Source of the DNA: Leptodactylus fallax
Lineage: Eukaryota; Chordata; Amphibia; Anura; Leptodactylidae
Direction: 5' to 3'
Assembly: GCA_947044405.1 (NCBI GenBank)
Contig: CAMRHE010001080.1
Location: forward strand, 1-64,000
DNA: 64,000 nt
Both the position numbers and the translations under genes were made by a program. The notes below the pieces were generated by a model. It saw only the letters and a list, made by a program, of their open reading frames with translations, did not search any database and had not been told where the DNA came from. Below are positions 1-12,390 of the stretch, one piece after another (the first letter of the stretch is position 1; the number at the start of each line of letters is the position of its first letter).

Positions 1-18
1 CAGCTGGCTAACATCTAT

Positions 19-3000
19 GTGACTCCGGAGGAAGTAAGGAAAGTAACTCCAATGCAGCTGAAGCCGACTGAAAGGGATGAGTGGACCGTAACTGTGTCCA
101 TGGGAGAAGATGAGGAACCCACCTCTGAATGGAATGGCCGTGCAATTCGAGAACAGATGAAGATGGATGCAAGTTCATGTTCTCTGGAATGTGTGCAGAA
201 GGTAGATGAACTGTTGTGGGAGAACCGAGCCGCCTTTTCACGGTATGCTGAAGATTTTGGATGTACCACAGGGATCTACCATGAGATTCCCACAGGAGAC
301 ACCCCTCCAATTAGAGAGCGCTACCGACAAATTCCTCCACAGTTGTATCAGGAAGTAAAAGAACTGTTAGCTAAGATGCTACAGGGTGGGATCATCCAAG
401 AAAGCCAGAGTCCCTGGGCAGCTCCTGTGGTGTTAGTAAGAAAAAAGATGGGTCCATCCGATTTTGCGTAGACTATCGGAAGTTAAACGCTTGCACCGTA
501 CGAGATTCCTACCCCTTGCCACGGATTGAGGAGTCCCTCTCAGCGCTGGGGAGAGCCCGGTACTTCTCCTCACTAGATCTGGCTAGTGGGTATTGGCAGG
601 TGCCGATGGCCACAAAAGACAAGGAGAAGACGGCATTCATCTTGCCCATGGGACTATACGAATTTAACCGGATGCCCTTCGGGTTGACAAATGCACCCGG
701 AACGTTTCAGCGGTTGATGGAGAAATGTCTCGGTGACTTCAACTTTGAGTTCACTCTCATCTACTTGGATGACATTATAGTGTATTCTGCGACCTTTGAA
801 GACCATCTCCACCAGTTGGGGCAAGTATTTCGAAGATTGCGGGAACATGGGCTCAAATTGAAACCCAGTAAATGTCGGTTGTTCCAATCTGAAATTGATT
901 ACTTGGGTCACCGCGTATCAGGAGAAGGGGTGAGACCATCAAGAGACAAGATAGCGGCTGTTCAAGATTGGCCAATACCGACTACCCTGCGAGAAGTGAG
1001 GGCGTTCCTTGGAGTAGCCGGTTACTATCGACGGTTTATTAAGGATTTCGCCAAGGTAGCAGCACCACTTAATGCTCTCCTACGAGGCACATCCGGTGGT
1101 CCAAAGAACCGGTCCGTGAAGTGGGGACCTGAACAGGAACAAGCCTTCCAGGCATTAAAGGATGCACTGACAACAGCCCCAATCTTGGCATATGCTGATT
1201 ACCACTTGCCGTTCCAGCTGTATACGGATGCAAGCCTGTATGGTCTTGGAGCAGTGCTTTCCCAGCTTCAGGATGGCCAGGAGAGGGTCATAGCGTACGG
1301 CAGCCGGTCTTTGAGAGATTCTGAAAGAAACCCCGAGAATTATAGTTCATTTAAGTTGGAGCTGTTGGCACTGGTATGGGCCATGACCGAGAAATTCTCT
1401 GAATATTTGACCGGTGCTGAAGTTTTAGTACTGACTGACAACAACCCACTAGCTCACCTGGAAAATGCCAAGCTCGGGGCGTTAGAGCAGAGGTGGATAG
1501 CCCGAATGACTAAGTTCAATTACCGCATTAAGTATCGGTCCAAGACAGAGAACCAGAATGCTGACGGGCTTTCTAGGGTAACCGCCCAGACCCCCACAGT
1601 AGACGTGGATCATGAGTTGGAGCATGTGGAGGTGCCCGACTTCAGCAGATTTTCACAGGCCTTGGCCGCCGCTAATCAGTTTGAGTTGGAGGGGACTGAA
1701 ACGGCTCCTTTCTTTGGTCCCTCACGACAGGAATGGGCACAGATACAACAGACCCATGAGGGGCTGGCACAGATGATCAAGTGTGTTGAGAAAGGCCAGA
1801 AGCCCTGTAGAGAGGAAAGAGAACGACTGACACGTGAGATATTATCTGTTCTGAGTCAGTGGGAAAAGTTGGAGATGAAAAATGGAGTGCTATGCCGAAA
1901 GGTCTATTTACCTTCTGAGATCGACATTCGATACCAAATTGTGGTGCCTAGTGAACTGGCTCGCTTGTTGGCAGTTGAGGCTCATAATAAGAATGGACAT
2001 TTTGGTCATGAGAAGACCTTTCGTTGGTTACAGCGACTGATTTACTGCCCTGGTCTTCGTCAAATGGTCGAAGAAGTATGCCGCAGCTGTCGAACTTGTG
2101 AGATCCATAAGGCAATAGAACAGAGAGCTCCCCTGCAAACCATCGTGACCCAGGAACCTTTAGAAATCGTCATGATAGACTATCTAATGGTGGGCCCATC
2201 CAATAGCGGACACCAGTATTGCCTCGTAATGGTGGATCACTTCACCAAATTTGCGGTGGTAACCGCCACCAAGGACCAGACAGCTGAGTCAGCAGCTCGT
2301 GCTCTGTGCCAAGATTTCATTCGAGTATATGGGTGCCCTAAACGCATCCACTCCGACCAGGGTGCCTGCTTTGAGGGACACGTAATGAAAGAAGTTCAAC
2401 GTATCTACGGGATAAAGAAGTCGCACACGACTCCATACCACCCTCAGGGAAATGGGGCCTGTGAAAGATTCAACAGAACTCTGCTACAGATGCTGCGGAC
2501 TCTGGAGGAAGACAAGAAGTTACAGTGGCCTCAGTTCTTGTCTGAAATGGTGTGGGCCTATAACAATCAGGTCCATTCTACAACGGGGTACTCTCCTTAT
2601 ACACTTCTCTTTGGGCGGTCTGGGCGAAGTGTAGGAGAATTACAGTTGGATGATGTGGATGGGTTCCCTCCGAGGGATCCAACCTCTTGGGTGCGGGCGC
2701 ACCGGCAGAGACTTGAGACGATCCATCGATTGGTGCGGCAGCGCCTGCAAGAACATCCCCATCCTGATAAGACCCCAGTGCAAGAAGCACCATTGCAACC
2801 AGGCGACCTGGTGCTAGTTCGTGTCAAGAAACCCCAAGGGAAATTGGAAAGCCGATGGGAGGCTTTGCCGTATCGTGTTGTTGGCCGCAAGTATGCGAAT
2901 GGGCCAGTGTACCAGGTCCAGAAAGAAGGAACTGATTGTGTTCGAGTACTTCACCGAAATATGTTGCGCCTGTGTCATTCTGAAGGGACAAATCATGATG

Positions 3001-3362
3001 GGCTTGCCAATGTGAATGAGCTCCCACAGTCAGAGAATGGAGGTGCGGAATGGGCCTCAGACGAGGAGGATGATTGTTGGCCGATCCCTGCTCCTGGGGA
3101 TGTTCCACCTGTGACTACTGTATCTCCGGCCTGTGCCCCCTCTGGTGCGGAATCCGCTGGTCCTTCTCAGCCCATAGCTGCAGCACCCCATAATATACCA
3201 CCGGTCCTCAGACGGACCACTAGGCCAAATGCTGGTATTCCCCCTGTTCGGTATGCGCAGGATGAGTTTGTTTGGCCTGCCATACATCGGTATACTACCA
3301 CCCTGTGCATAAAAGTACAACCCTCTGGATATACAGTCATAGGCAGGGACTGCCAATCTTAA
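19..3362 (+). pseudogene. pol: Gypsy pol polyprotein, one frameshift
   Basis: Pol supplies the reverse transcriptase, RNase H and integrase for copying and inserting the element. Frame 1 runs 19-471 and ends just upstream of RT motif 1. Coding resumes one base out of phase and is open through 3362. The break lies at the A6 run near 446-451, which is one base short. In the long frame (numbered from its Met at 516, which is not the real start) the RT active site YLDD is at residues 83-86 (762-773). RNase H with LYTDAS is near residue 237. The integrase has an HHCC finger with CRSCRTC, an SDQG motif and a GNGACERFN stretch with the last catalytic acid. A proline-rich tail follows. Everything downstream of the one break is open. 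A read error in the A run is an alternative to a true mutation. Confidence 0.92.
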
Positions 3363-3376
3363 AGTGGGGGGGAATA
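3361..3376 (+). promoter_or_regulatory. Polypurine tract of the gypsy element
   Basis: The purine-rich run AAAGTGGGGGGGAA directly follows the pol stop codon and directly precedes the TGTAAG start of the LTR. This is where the plus-strand primer lies in LTR elements. Confidence 0.8.
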
Positions 3377-4347
3377 TGTAAGAGACAGCCAATGTTGTCC
3401 TAAGCTTCATTTGTCTGTATAAACTGTTAATGTTGAATGTATTTCTGTGATTCTGTTCCTTTAAGACAGCAGCCATTGTAATTGTGACATGATGCTGGAG
3501 TGACTCCCCCCCCTTTTATGTCAGCTTGCCTGTTCTGCAGACAGAATGTGAGCAGAGAAGCAGGAAGTGACGAGACAGAGAGCAGCAGCCATCTTAGCAA
3601 GTGTTGTATTGAACTGGTGTGGATATTTTTCTGTACAGCTAAGCTGTATCTTGGTCCAGAGACAAACAGAGTGTAAAGAGACAACAGGACTAGTGAGTCC
3701 ACGTGAAAGGAACTGTGCTCAGTGGCTGATCAGTGAGACTGACATTGTGACTGTGTATATGGATACCACAGATAGAGACTCGCAGTGCTGTTGATGTACT
3801 GAACAGCACCTGCTAAATCCCGGCTTACATCCCAGCTCAGTGTATGGATTCGGCAGGACTGTCAGTGTGCTGAGTGGAATCTGCTGTTGGATTACATTGC
3901 ATTCATTGGGTTTCCCTGTTAAAGAGGACTTCATTTCTCCCAAGATCCTGATAACCGTGAGGAGAGGACGTTTCACTATAAAAGAAAGGAACGACTTTGG
4001 GCCCCACCGCGCGCTTCTACAGACTGTAAGCGGTCCACCTGGACCACTGGGGAAAAGGGGGTGCACCCAAATGTGATGTCAGGGTCAGTTAGGGATAGTT
4101 TTGAGTATATTGTTCATTCAGTGTCCATACTGCAGAATTGGACAGAGTAAAAGTAGAAACCATTGCAGAATTTGCCTTGAAATTGTTCATGCTATATTGT
4201 ATATTTTGCTTGTCTTTATCCCTGTCATTTTACCTTCAAATAGTCTTTATTAACTTATAGTAAATATATATTCTTTTCTTGAACTACCGCGTGTGCGTTC
4301 ATTTCTGGTTGCGGAGACCAAACCACCTGCCTTGCTCTCGGTTCACA
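3377..4347 (+). repeat. 3' LTR of the gypsy element
   Basis: The LTR begins TGTAAGAG after the polypurine tract and ends in TTCACA at about 4347, giving about 970 bp with TG...CA termini. A TATAAAAG box at 3977-3984 is the likely promoter core. No 5' LTR is in the window, so the length and the exact last base (4345 or 4347) rest on the terminal dinucleotides. Small open frames inside it look accidental. Confidence 0.75.
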
Positions 4348-4640
4348 TCTTATCTGCATATACATGATAGCTGTGATCATTGGTGTGCTGAAAAGTGAAG
4401 TGGTTGCTGCAAAGAAACCTCCTACAGAAAATAGGAAGTATCAGCATATTATTTGGTTTGTGGCCAGAGTCAGAACAGCAGGCTTTTTTTGGAATTTTTA
4501 AATATAGATAATAATATGGACATTTCTTTTAAAAACCTCACCAAAAGTTTTTTAAAAATATGTTTAACATAAAACTAGATTAAAAAAATAGGTCATTTTC
4601 TGCTGACAGGTTCCCTTTAATTACTGTGTTATCTTTAAAG
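4348..4640. other. Putative intron 1 sequence, no gene seen
   Basis: This AT-rich stretch lies between the LTR and the exon 2-like sequence. I see no coding signal. Exon 1 of the methyltransferase is not in the window. Confidence 0.5.
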
Positions 4641-4750
4641 GTGGAGTAAGAGGGGAGACACTGCTTGATCTTGGAACCGGACCTTCCATTTATCAACTCC
4701 TCTCTGCTTGTGAAGTATTTGATAAAATCATTGCCTCAGATCTCCTTTAA

Positions 4751-5300
<550 letters not shown>

Positions 5301-5405
5301 AGTAACATAGTAACATAGGTGATAAGGTTGGATAAAGATACAAATTCATCAAGTCCTTTAACCTATAAACCTACCATGTTGATCCAGAGGAAGGATCCAG
5401 AAATC
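5301..5405 (-). repeat. LINE 3'-end fragment, CR1/L2-like
   Basis: The repeated AGTAACATAGTAACATAGG, then a stretch about tracking to a phrase like AGAGGAAGG, resembles the 3' end of the CR1-like LINE at 28961-29060. It is a short 5'-truncated insertion in intron 2. Confidence 0.6.
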
Positions 5406-5934
5406 TTATTTTTATAAATTAGGCACATCTCACTGCAGTGTATAGCATATGAAGACTGGCATAGGAAACTCCAGTCCTGATAAATCTCCTGCAGAGCCAG
5501 AACATAGAGCAGCTCTCCAAGTACAGTTCAGCTGCCGGACCCTGGCCTGATCTTGCTTTATATGCACAGCCATTCATTTCAGTGATCATGTATAATGCTT
5601 AATTTCATCTGCAGTAGCCTGACTGGCTCTTTTGGGTGTGCCATGGTTTGTCAGACCTTCTCCCTGCAGCGGTTATTAAGTGTAGTATTACATGGTGGCT
5701 ATTCAAGCAAATGGCAACCATTTAATACAAAGATGTCTCGAGCCTGCCAGAGCAGGAGTTAGTCTTACAGAGTCATCTTCTTATCGAGAAGGATCCTAAA
5801 CAGAAAACCCACCACTTTAATAGGACATATGGACAGGGGTTGTCCTCATATGTTCATTATATTTTGTTCTTCTATTAGCTATCATTTTAGTATCATACAA
5901 TAAGAAGATTAATTTTATTCTTGTATGTTTATAG
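5406..5934. other. Rest of intron 2
   Basis: No coding signal. It ends in a T-rich tract and TATAG, the likely acceptor for exon 3. Confidence 0.5.
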
Positions 5935-6405
5935 GGAGGATTGTGAAAAAAAAAGCTGAGAAACTCCGCAGCAAGGTGAAAGAAGTTCTGATATGTGATG
6001 CTCTGAAAAGAAACCCTTATGATCCAGTCATTGTGCCACCAGTTGATTGTCTCATGTCTTGCCTCTGTCTTGAAATGCCATGTACAGATACAAAGTCATT
6101 CATTAATGTTCTGAAAAACTTCCAGGAATTGATAAAACCTGGAGGTCACCTTATGATTTTGAGTTCACTGAATGCTACTTATACTCATATCGGTAAAACG
6201 CGTTTCAGTGTAATGTCCTCAAAAGAGGAAAATCTAGAGATGGCCTTCAAAGAATCTGGTTATAATATTGAAAAGGCTGTGTATGCGCCGTGTATTGATA
6301 AATCCAGGCTGGATGTTTTTGATTTAGCTGGCAAATATTTTATTCATGCCCGTAAACCAATGTAAGACCAAATTCATCATCCACCATTTTTTGTAAATGC
6401 TGCTA

Positions 6406-7566
6406 CTGTGTTTCTCCAAAAATAAGACCGACCCCAAAAATAAGCCCTAGCTACGTTTTCCAGGTTTTTTGGAGTAGGCTTGAAATATAAGCCCTACTCC
6501 AAAAATAAGCCCTAGCTAATTTAACCCCTTCCCGACATCTGCCGTGCGATTACAGCGGATGCCGGGTCCTTAAAGATGGCGGCCGCTCTGCTGCAGAGTG
6601 GTTACCATAGCTGCCGTACCGGGTCTCCGCAGAGACCTGGAGTTAATGCCCGCTGTCGGTGTCTACCTTGATCGCGAGCACTGTTGAGCGTCACCCCCCC
6701 CCTTCCAACCAAAGTAGCAGAACCGCTGGAGTTAATGCCCGCGATCAGAGTGGACTCTGACCGCGGGCATTGTGTGACCTCCGTGCTTCCCCCCCACAGT
6801 CCCTAGGGCCGGTCCCCACCCCCTATAGCTACTATACCGGATCTCCTTGTACAGTGGAGACCCGCAGTTAATGCCCGCGATCAGAGTCCGATGATCGTGG
6901 GCATTGTTGAGTGTGCCAGTCCGTGAACCCCTCTCCAAATCGACCCCCCAAAGCAGATAAACTATCCCCGGGGCTGGTCCTCACCGGCCCCGTACCATTG
7001 AAGTTGCAGGCCAGCTCCCATGGGTGAGATCGCAGGAGCCGACCTGTTCCTTATGAAGGCTCCCAGGCCTGTCATAGTAATGTAGATAATCTCCCATAGA
7101 CTGCAATAGGTTGTATTGCAGTCTATGGGATGATTGCAGGTTCAAGCCCCCCTATGAGGGGTTAATAGTAAATAAAAAGATTAAAAAAAAAGTTAAAAAA
7201 TATAAAAAACACAAAATAATAAAAGTTCAAGCCCCCTCCCAGTTTCACTAGAGTACATATAAAAATAAAATATTACTGTGAAACACATACACATTAGGTA
7301 TCCCTGTGTCCGAAAACGCCCGGTCTACAAACTTATAAAATTATTTTACCTCTATGGTGAATGCCGTAGCAAAAAAAAAAGATCAAAAGTGCCGAACTGC
7401 TGTTTTTTTGCTGTTTCACGTCTGTTAAAAGTTGAAATAAAAAAGCGATCAAATGTGTGATTGTTGTTCATGGAAAAAATTAAGACCTACCCCGAAAATA
7501 AGCCCTAGCCCTTTTTTCAGAGCAAAAAATAATATAAGACCCTGTCTTATTTTCGGAGAAACACAG
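6406..7566. mobile_element. TA-flanked inverted-repeat element (MITE)
   Basis: Both ends carry the inverted repeat CTGTGTTTCTCC followed by AAAATAAGAC, and both are flanked by TA (6404-6405 and 7567-7568). TA target duplication is the mark of Tc1/mariner-type elements. The subterminal zones repeat AAAATAAGCCCTA. The GC-rich middle has three copies of a motif starting AGTTAATGCCCGC (near 6641, 6728 and 6866), each followed by a partly complementary ATTG...GGGCAT stretch. No transposase is encoded, so the element is non-autonomous. Confidence 0.7.
7270..7450 (+). repeat. Interspersed repeat shared with 27540-27720
   Basis: The stretch beginning CACATACACATTAGGTATCC is close to the one at 27550 over about 180 bases, including a common GATCAAAAGTGCC core. 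Both translate to similar short peptides only because the DNA is shared. It lies inside the preceding MITE. Superfamily unknown. Confidence 0.6.
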
Positions 7567-7568
7567 TA

Positions 7569-7911
7569 TACATCTGCATGCTTTAGATTCTAATCATAAA
7601 CTCTACTGGCAAAAAAGTGATTTGGGGTTAAGTCTAAGAACTATGTATAAGATGTTATAATAAATAGCCATGCAAAAGGAATGCTCTGCTTGTCAACATT
7701 ATCAACAATAGAGCCCATATGTAAAAATAATGGTATCTACTATCAATAGGGATCGGCAGCCTTAGGCCCAGTCCACACTGTTGAATCTGCTGCTGATTTC
7801 TGCCCCAATCAGTGGCAGATTCCTTCCTGATTCTGCCTCCTATTACTTTCAATGTGGGGCAGAGATCAGAGCAGGACTCTGAAAGAAAATAAGTGTCCCA
7901 TTCGATTTATC
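7569..7911. other. Intergenic, nothing recognised
   Basis: Low-complexity frog-like intergenic sequence without an open frame I can support. Confidence 0.4.
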
Positions 7912-8904
7912 CACGGATTCAGAGGCGTAGCTAGCGGGGGGGCAGAGGGGGCAAGTGTACATACCGATGCAGTTGAAATACATGACAGAGCAGAAAGCTA
8001 TTAGCTTTGAGTTCTGCCATTCTATAACCTGTACATGTAGCAGTGATGGGGTGAGCAGTGCCTCCTCCTGTACACAGCCTGTGCACATATACTATTTTCT
8101 TTCTAGTGATACCATAGAATAGGGGGTCAAGGTTCCTGGAGGAAAGTAGAAGATGCGCACAGGCTGTGTGCACGAGGAGGTCCCTACCGGAACCTTGACC
8201 GCTATTCTACGTTTCCAGTGGGAAGAAAATAGTAGATGCGCACAGGCTGTGTACAGGAGGAGGCCCCGCCCACCCCATCACTGCTCTGTAAGTACATGAA
8301 AAATATACAGAGCAACAGCATATGGAATGGTATGTGGGGGAGGGGGACTATAACCTGTGTGTGTGTTTACTCTTAGCTCACTATTACTGTAATAGTGCCC
8401 CCCATAAGTAACATCATTGCTTATGTGGGGGAGGGAACTATTACCTTTGGGGGGTGCTATTAGAGCACTAATAGTGCCCCCCACAGGTAATAGCATTACT
8501 TATGTGAGGAGGCTATTACCCGTGGAGGGGGGCACTATTAGATGTGGAGTGGCCCTGCAACACTCTCCACCCCTGCATGTCTGACTTTGTTTCCAGCGAA
8601 AAAATCTGGATTCGTGGCGCAGAGGCTGCAAGCGCACACCCACGCGTTGCTTTAAAAACCCTTTAAAAACCTTTCACTATCCAGTCCCTATACAGTTTCC
8701 CGAGATTTTCAGTCGGATTCGCAGCAGACAGACTCCGGCACAAGTGTGAACCCATCCTTACACAGGTCCCTTAGCGACAATTAAGACGTCAGTGTCCTGG
8801 CACAGGCAGGCGTAATGACATCACTACATAACGCCGCCTGTGCTGGGACACAGACATCCTGTGGTAACGGCATCTTGTAGGCTGCAGGATACAGCAAGGA
8901 GAGT

Positions 8905-10862
8905 CGGCGGTGGCAAGTCCAAGAAATTGTGGGACAACACAGTACCCACAAAAGTGGTGAGGTGCTTCCCAACAACAAACCATGGATTAACGCTGATATA
9001 AAAACACTACTAAGGAGAAAAAGATGGCATCAGGACAAGAGATAAGGAGGGGTTGAGGGAAGTACAAAAGGAGCTGAGGCACTAACAGGCAAGGAAAACC
9101 AGTTATAAGGAAAAAATGGAAAACAAATGGAAAGAAAAGACAAAGGGGGCGGGAGGGGCTAAGTCAATTCGGGTCAAAACAGTCGGCTGCCAGATTGAGG
9201 CAGATGTTAACTGGCTTAATGAACTAAACCATCTCAACAGATTTGACACACACCAGCTCCTCCCACCCCAGAATGTCCTTCAGCCCCCTCACCACAAGAC
9301 TCACCCCACACCCCATGTGGCTACTCCCAACAGACCAGTAAATCCAGAAATCTGTCTTTATCTGACCACAGTCTGACCTTCACACGGGCCCAGGTGAGGA
9401 AGGAGATGAAAAGATCAAGGCGAGGAAAGCCGCAGGGCCAGATGACACAGTGCAAGGCTAATAAGACTGTGGGGACCAGCTGTGTGGTATAATTACATAT
9501 ATGTATAATATGAGCCTGAGGCAGGAAATAGTCCCTGAATTATGGAAATCTTCTTGTGTGGTACCAGTTCCAAAGAAACCTCACCCATGGACCCAACGAC
9601 ACAGACCTGTAGCATTGACATCCCACTTGATGAAGATCTTAGAGAGATTCCACCCCCCCCCCGCATGGACCCCTCCAGTTGCATCGACCGGGCATTGGGG
9701 TAGATGATGCCATCATCCATCTTCTGCACAGGGCTCTGCTCACCTGGAGAAACCAGGGAACACAGTGAGAATAATGTTCTTTGATTTCTCCAGTGCAACA
9801 CCATACAGCCCAGGTACTGAGAGACAAGCTGGCCTGCTGGAGTGGACCACCACCCTCCAACTGGATCCTAGACTACCCACAAATCGACCCAATACGTGAG
9901 AGCCCAAGACTGTGTGTCAGGTACCGTGATCTGTAAACGGGGGCCCCCAGGGCACGGCGCCCCTTCCCCACACTGTACACTGCTGATTTTAGGTGCAACC
10001 ATCCAGCTGCTACCTACAGAAGTATTCTGACGACTCTGCAATAGTAGGCCCATCACAGACGATGATGACAAGGAGTACAGAGAACTGAACCGGTTGTGGA
10101 CTGGTGCCACCGGAACCACCGAAGAAACGCGGGGAAGACCAAGGAGATGGTGGTGGACTTCCGTAAAGGCAGATGCCCTCCAAAACCAGTGGACATCCTG
10201 GGGACGGGCATCGAGATTGTGAACACCTATAAATACCTGGGTCTGCTCCTAATAATAAGCTGGACTGGGCAGATCATATGGAGGCCCTGACAGGAAGGGC
10301 CACAGCAGGCTCTACCTGCAGGAAGCTGAGAGCCTTGGAACCGGGGGCACTCTTAGGACTCTCAACCGGTAGTGGCACAGCCACCTTTGGAGTGGCCTGC
10401 TGGGGGAGCAGTATATCAACCAGGGACAGAAATAAACTTGACAAGCTGATAGAAGGGCCAGCCTGCCTGGGGGCCCACGGACCCAGTGCAGGTGGTGGGG
10501 ACAGAAGGATACTGTCCGTGGTGAGCCCAGCAGAAGAAGAAGTCCCACCCAGCAGAGACGGATCGCGCTGAGCAGACTGCAGGACCGACGCCCACCCAGG
10601 GTGAGAAGGAGCGCTATCGAAGTCCCCCCCACCGCGGTTAGGCGTACAACCAACACCGACCTAAGCGGAGATCATTACATACAGAGAACTGAAATACTCT
10701 CTGCCTGAATCCCCCCCCCCCCCGCACGCCACTGTCTGTCTGCTATTAATGTAAGCCTCTCACCTTGGAACATCCTGTACATGTTGTATTTGTATTTGTA
10801 TCTGCTATCTTATCTTGCGCTGTAACACACTGAATTTCCCCACTGTGGGACTATTAAAGGAC

Positions 10863-10895
<33 letters not shown>
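8905..10895 (+). pseudogene. L2-like LINE ORF2 remnant with (ATT)n tail
   Basis: Broken frames on the plus strand read as an L2-type reverse transcriptase in order: PWINADIK-like text near 8980, a stretch with NELN and RFD near 9215-9245, KAAGPDD-like near 9430, NMSLRQEIVPELWKSS from 9508, a DFS..A box near 9782, then a GKTKEMVVDFRKGR segment near 10130 and KYLGL near 10232. The 3' end has TGTGGGACTATTAAAGGA and an (ATT)n run at 10862-10893, typical of L2-type tails. Many frameshifts and stops mean it is long dead. Its 5' limit is uncertain. Confidence 0.8.
10862..10895 (+). repeat. (ATT)n microsatellite, LINE tail
   Basis: About eleven ATT units directly end the L2-like LINE. Confidence 0.9.
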
Positions 10896-11108
10896 GTAGA
10901 GGAATTGGAGGCAGGTGAGTATTATTGGTGGGTTTTTTTTGGGGGGAGGTGGGAAGCCTTAAAAATATTAAGGGCCAATAACCATAAGGGGTCATTAGGG
11001 CAAGCAGGGGCATTATTAATATAAGGGGGCTATTGGGAGGCAGGATTTATGTAACGGTGTAAGAGGGTATTGGGCTATACTAATTTAACGTGGGCATTTT
11101 TGATTTAA

Positions 11109-11358
11109 AGGGGTTGTCCAGGAATTACAGTAATTGGGCAGGAGGCCGGGGAAGGTGAAACATAAAAAAACCCAACATATTCAACTGTCTCCAGCGCTCC
11201 GATGTTCCCCACCATTGTCTGGTCGAACGCGGTACATGACAGCAATGGGGGACACCGAAGTGCCTGGGACAGGAGAGTATGTTTTTTTTTTTTTTTTTTT
11301 TTTATATTTCACCTTCCCCGGTCTCCTGCACCAGTTCTGCATTTCCAGGACAACTCCT
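11109..11358. mobile_element. TTAA-flanked MITE, 250 bp
   Basis: It starts AGGGGTTGTCCAGGAA and ends in the near reverse complement TTCCAGGACAACTCC. TTAA lies at both edges (11105-11108 and 11359-11362), as for piggyBac-type insertion. A T22 run is inside at 11282-11303. No coding capacity. Confidence 0.7.
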
Positions 11359-11539
11359 TTAAGGGAATATACAGGAGAACTATTAATTAAGGGGTATTAT
11401 TAGCTGAGGCATTAGCAGGCAAACAGGAGTATTTTTTGGGGGGGGGCACAGGGACATTATTGATTTAAGGGGGCATACAGGAGTATTATTAATTGGGGGG
11501 CACAGGGGCATTATTAATTGAGGGGCACTATTAATTTAA

Positions 11540-11909
11540 AGGGTTGTACTATCATACATTTTAAAGCAGGCAGCAGGCGAGCGTTATAATGTACTTTCCC
11601 CCCTATGCCTGCACTGGGCTGTCTGTCACCTTTGCTTGTATACAGAGTGGCTGCAGGGAGATGTCACAACAGCGGAACCGCAGAGGCCCAACACTATATA
11701 CTACTGTACTGTAGAGAGCGGTGATTGGCTGCAGCGGTCCCATCAACTTGACATCAGTGCTGCAGCCGCTCTGTATACATATAGTGCAGTGAAGGTGATG
11801 GTTGGCCCAGGACAGGGACAGAGGGGGGATGCAGGTAAGTGTCAGTGTGTTTTTATTTACAACCCTCTCTTGCTGCTTGCATTAATATTTCTGATCCCAA
11901 ACAATCCCT
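11540..11909. mobile_element. Second TTAA-flanked MITE
   Basis: It begins AGGGTTGTACT, ends AACAATCCCT, and has TTAA at 11536-11539 and 11910-11913. The ends are more diverged than in the 11109 copy, so the call is weaker. Confidence 0.5.
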
Positions 11910-12390
11910 TTAAGGGGGTACACAGGAGGAATTAATTAAGGGGCACAAAGGGGCATTGTTAATTTAAGATACATATGGGGGTATCATATGTTTACAGGAG
12001 ATTTTTATATCATGTATTTTATAATTGGGGGTAGCAGCAGGATGGAGACTTTGTATAGGCAAGGGAAATGTGGGTCACATGTCTGGAAAAGTGAGGAGCC
12101 AAAAATGTCTGCACTGCAAACTTTACAGTGATAAGCTGCGAATGGAAGAAGTGGTCATGGCGGTCCAGATGGAAAAGACGAGAAATGTGAAAGATTACAG
12201 TCAAAGACGTCACCTGTAAGTAACAACATTTTCCTGTACTGTATTTACTTCAACTGTATGCAGAGCCCTGTGTACAGCCAGTATCTGTGGTCACCATATA
12301 GTGATAACATCGGTATACCCAGGTAGGGGGCCCACTTGGATATGTTTGCCCCCCCTGTGCCGAACCCCTAGCTACGCCTCTGCACGGATT

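Larger units (their letters stand above)
1..4347 (+). mobile_element. Ty3/gypsy LTR retrotransposon, 3' part
   Basis: The window opens inside the element. It holds pol, a purine-rich stretch and one LTR. Order is end of protease/linker, reverse transcriptase, RNase H, integrase zinc finger, DDE core and a C-terminal GPY/F-like segment, which is Ty3/gypsy order. The 5' LTR and gag lie upstream of the window. Only one frame break is visible, so the copy is probably young. It sits beside, and perhaps in intron 1 of, the methyltransferase pseudogene that follows. The element cannot be classified below superfamily from this sequence alone. Confidence 0.93.
7920..12382. mobile_element. Non-autonomous hAT element with perfect 8-bp TSD
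   Basis: It begins CAGAGGCGTAGCTAG and ends in the reverse complement CTAGCTACGCCTCTG. The flanks are the identical octamer CACGGATT (7912-7919 and 12383-12390). Eight-base duplications and CAG...CTG ends are hAT hallmarks. It has no transposase. Its body holds an L2-like LINE and two small TTAA MITEs, plus many short G-rich stretches spaced with ATTATTAAT. Related sequence is at 26416-27200, 56300-56610 and 63285-64000. Confidence 0.85.
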
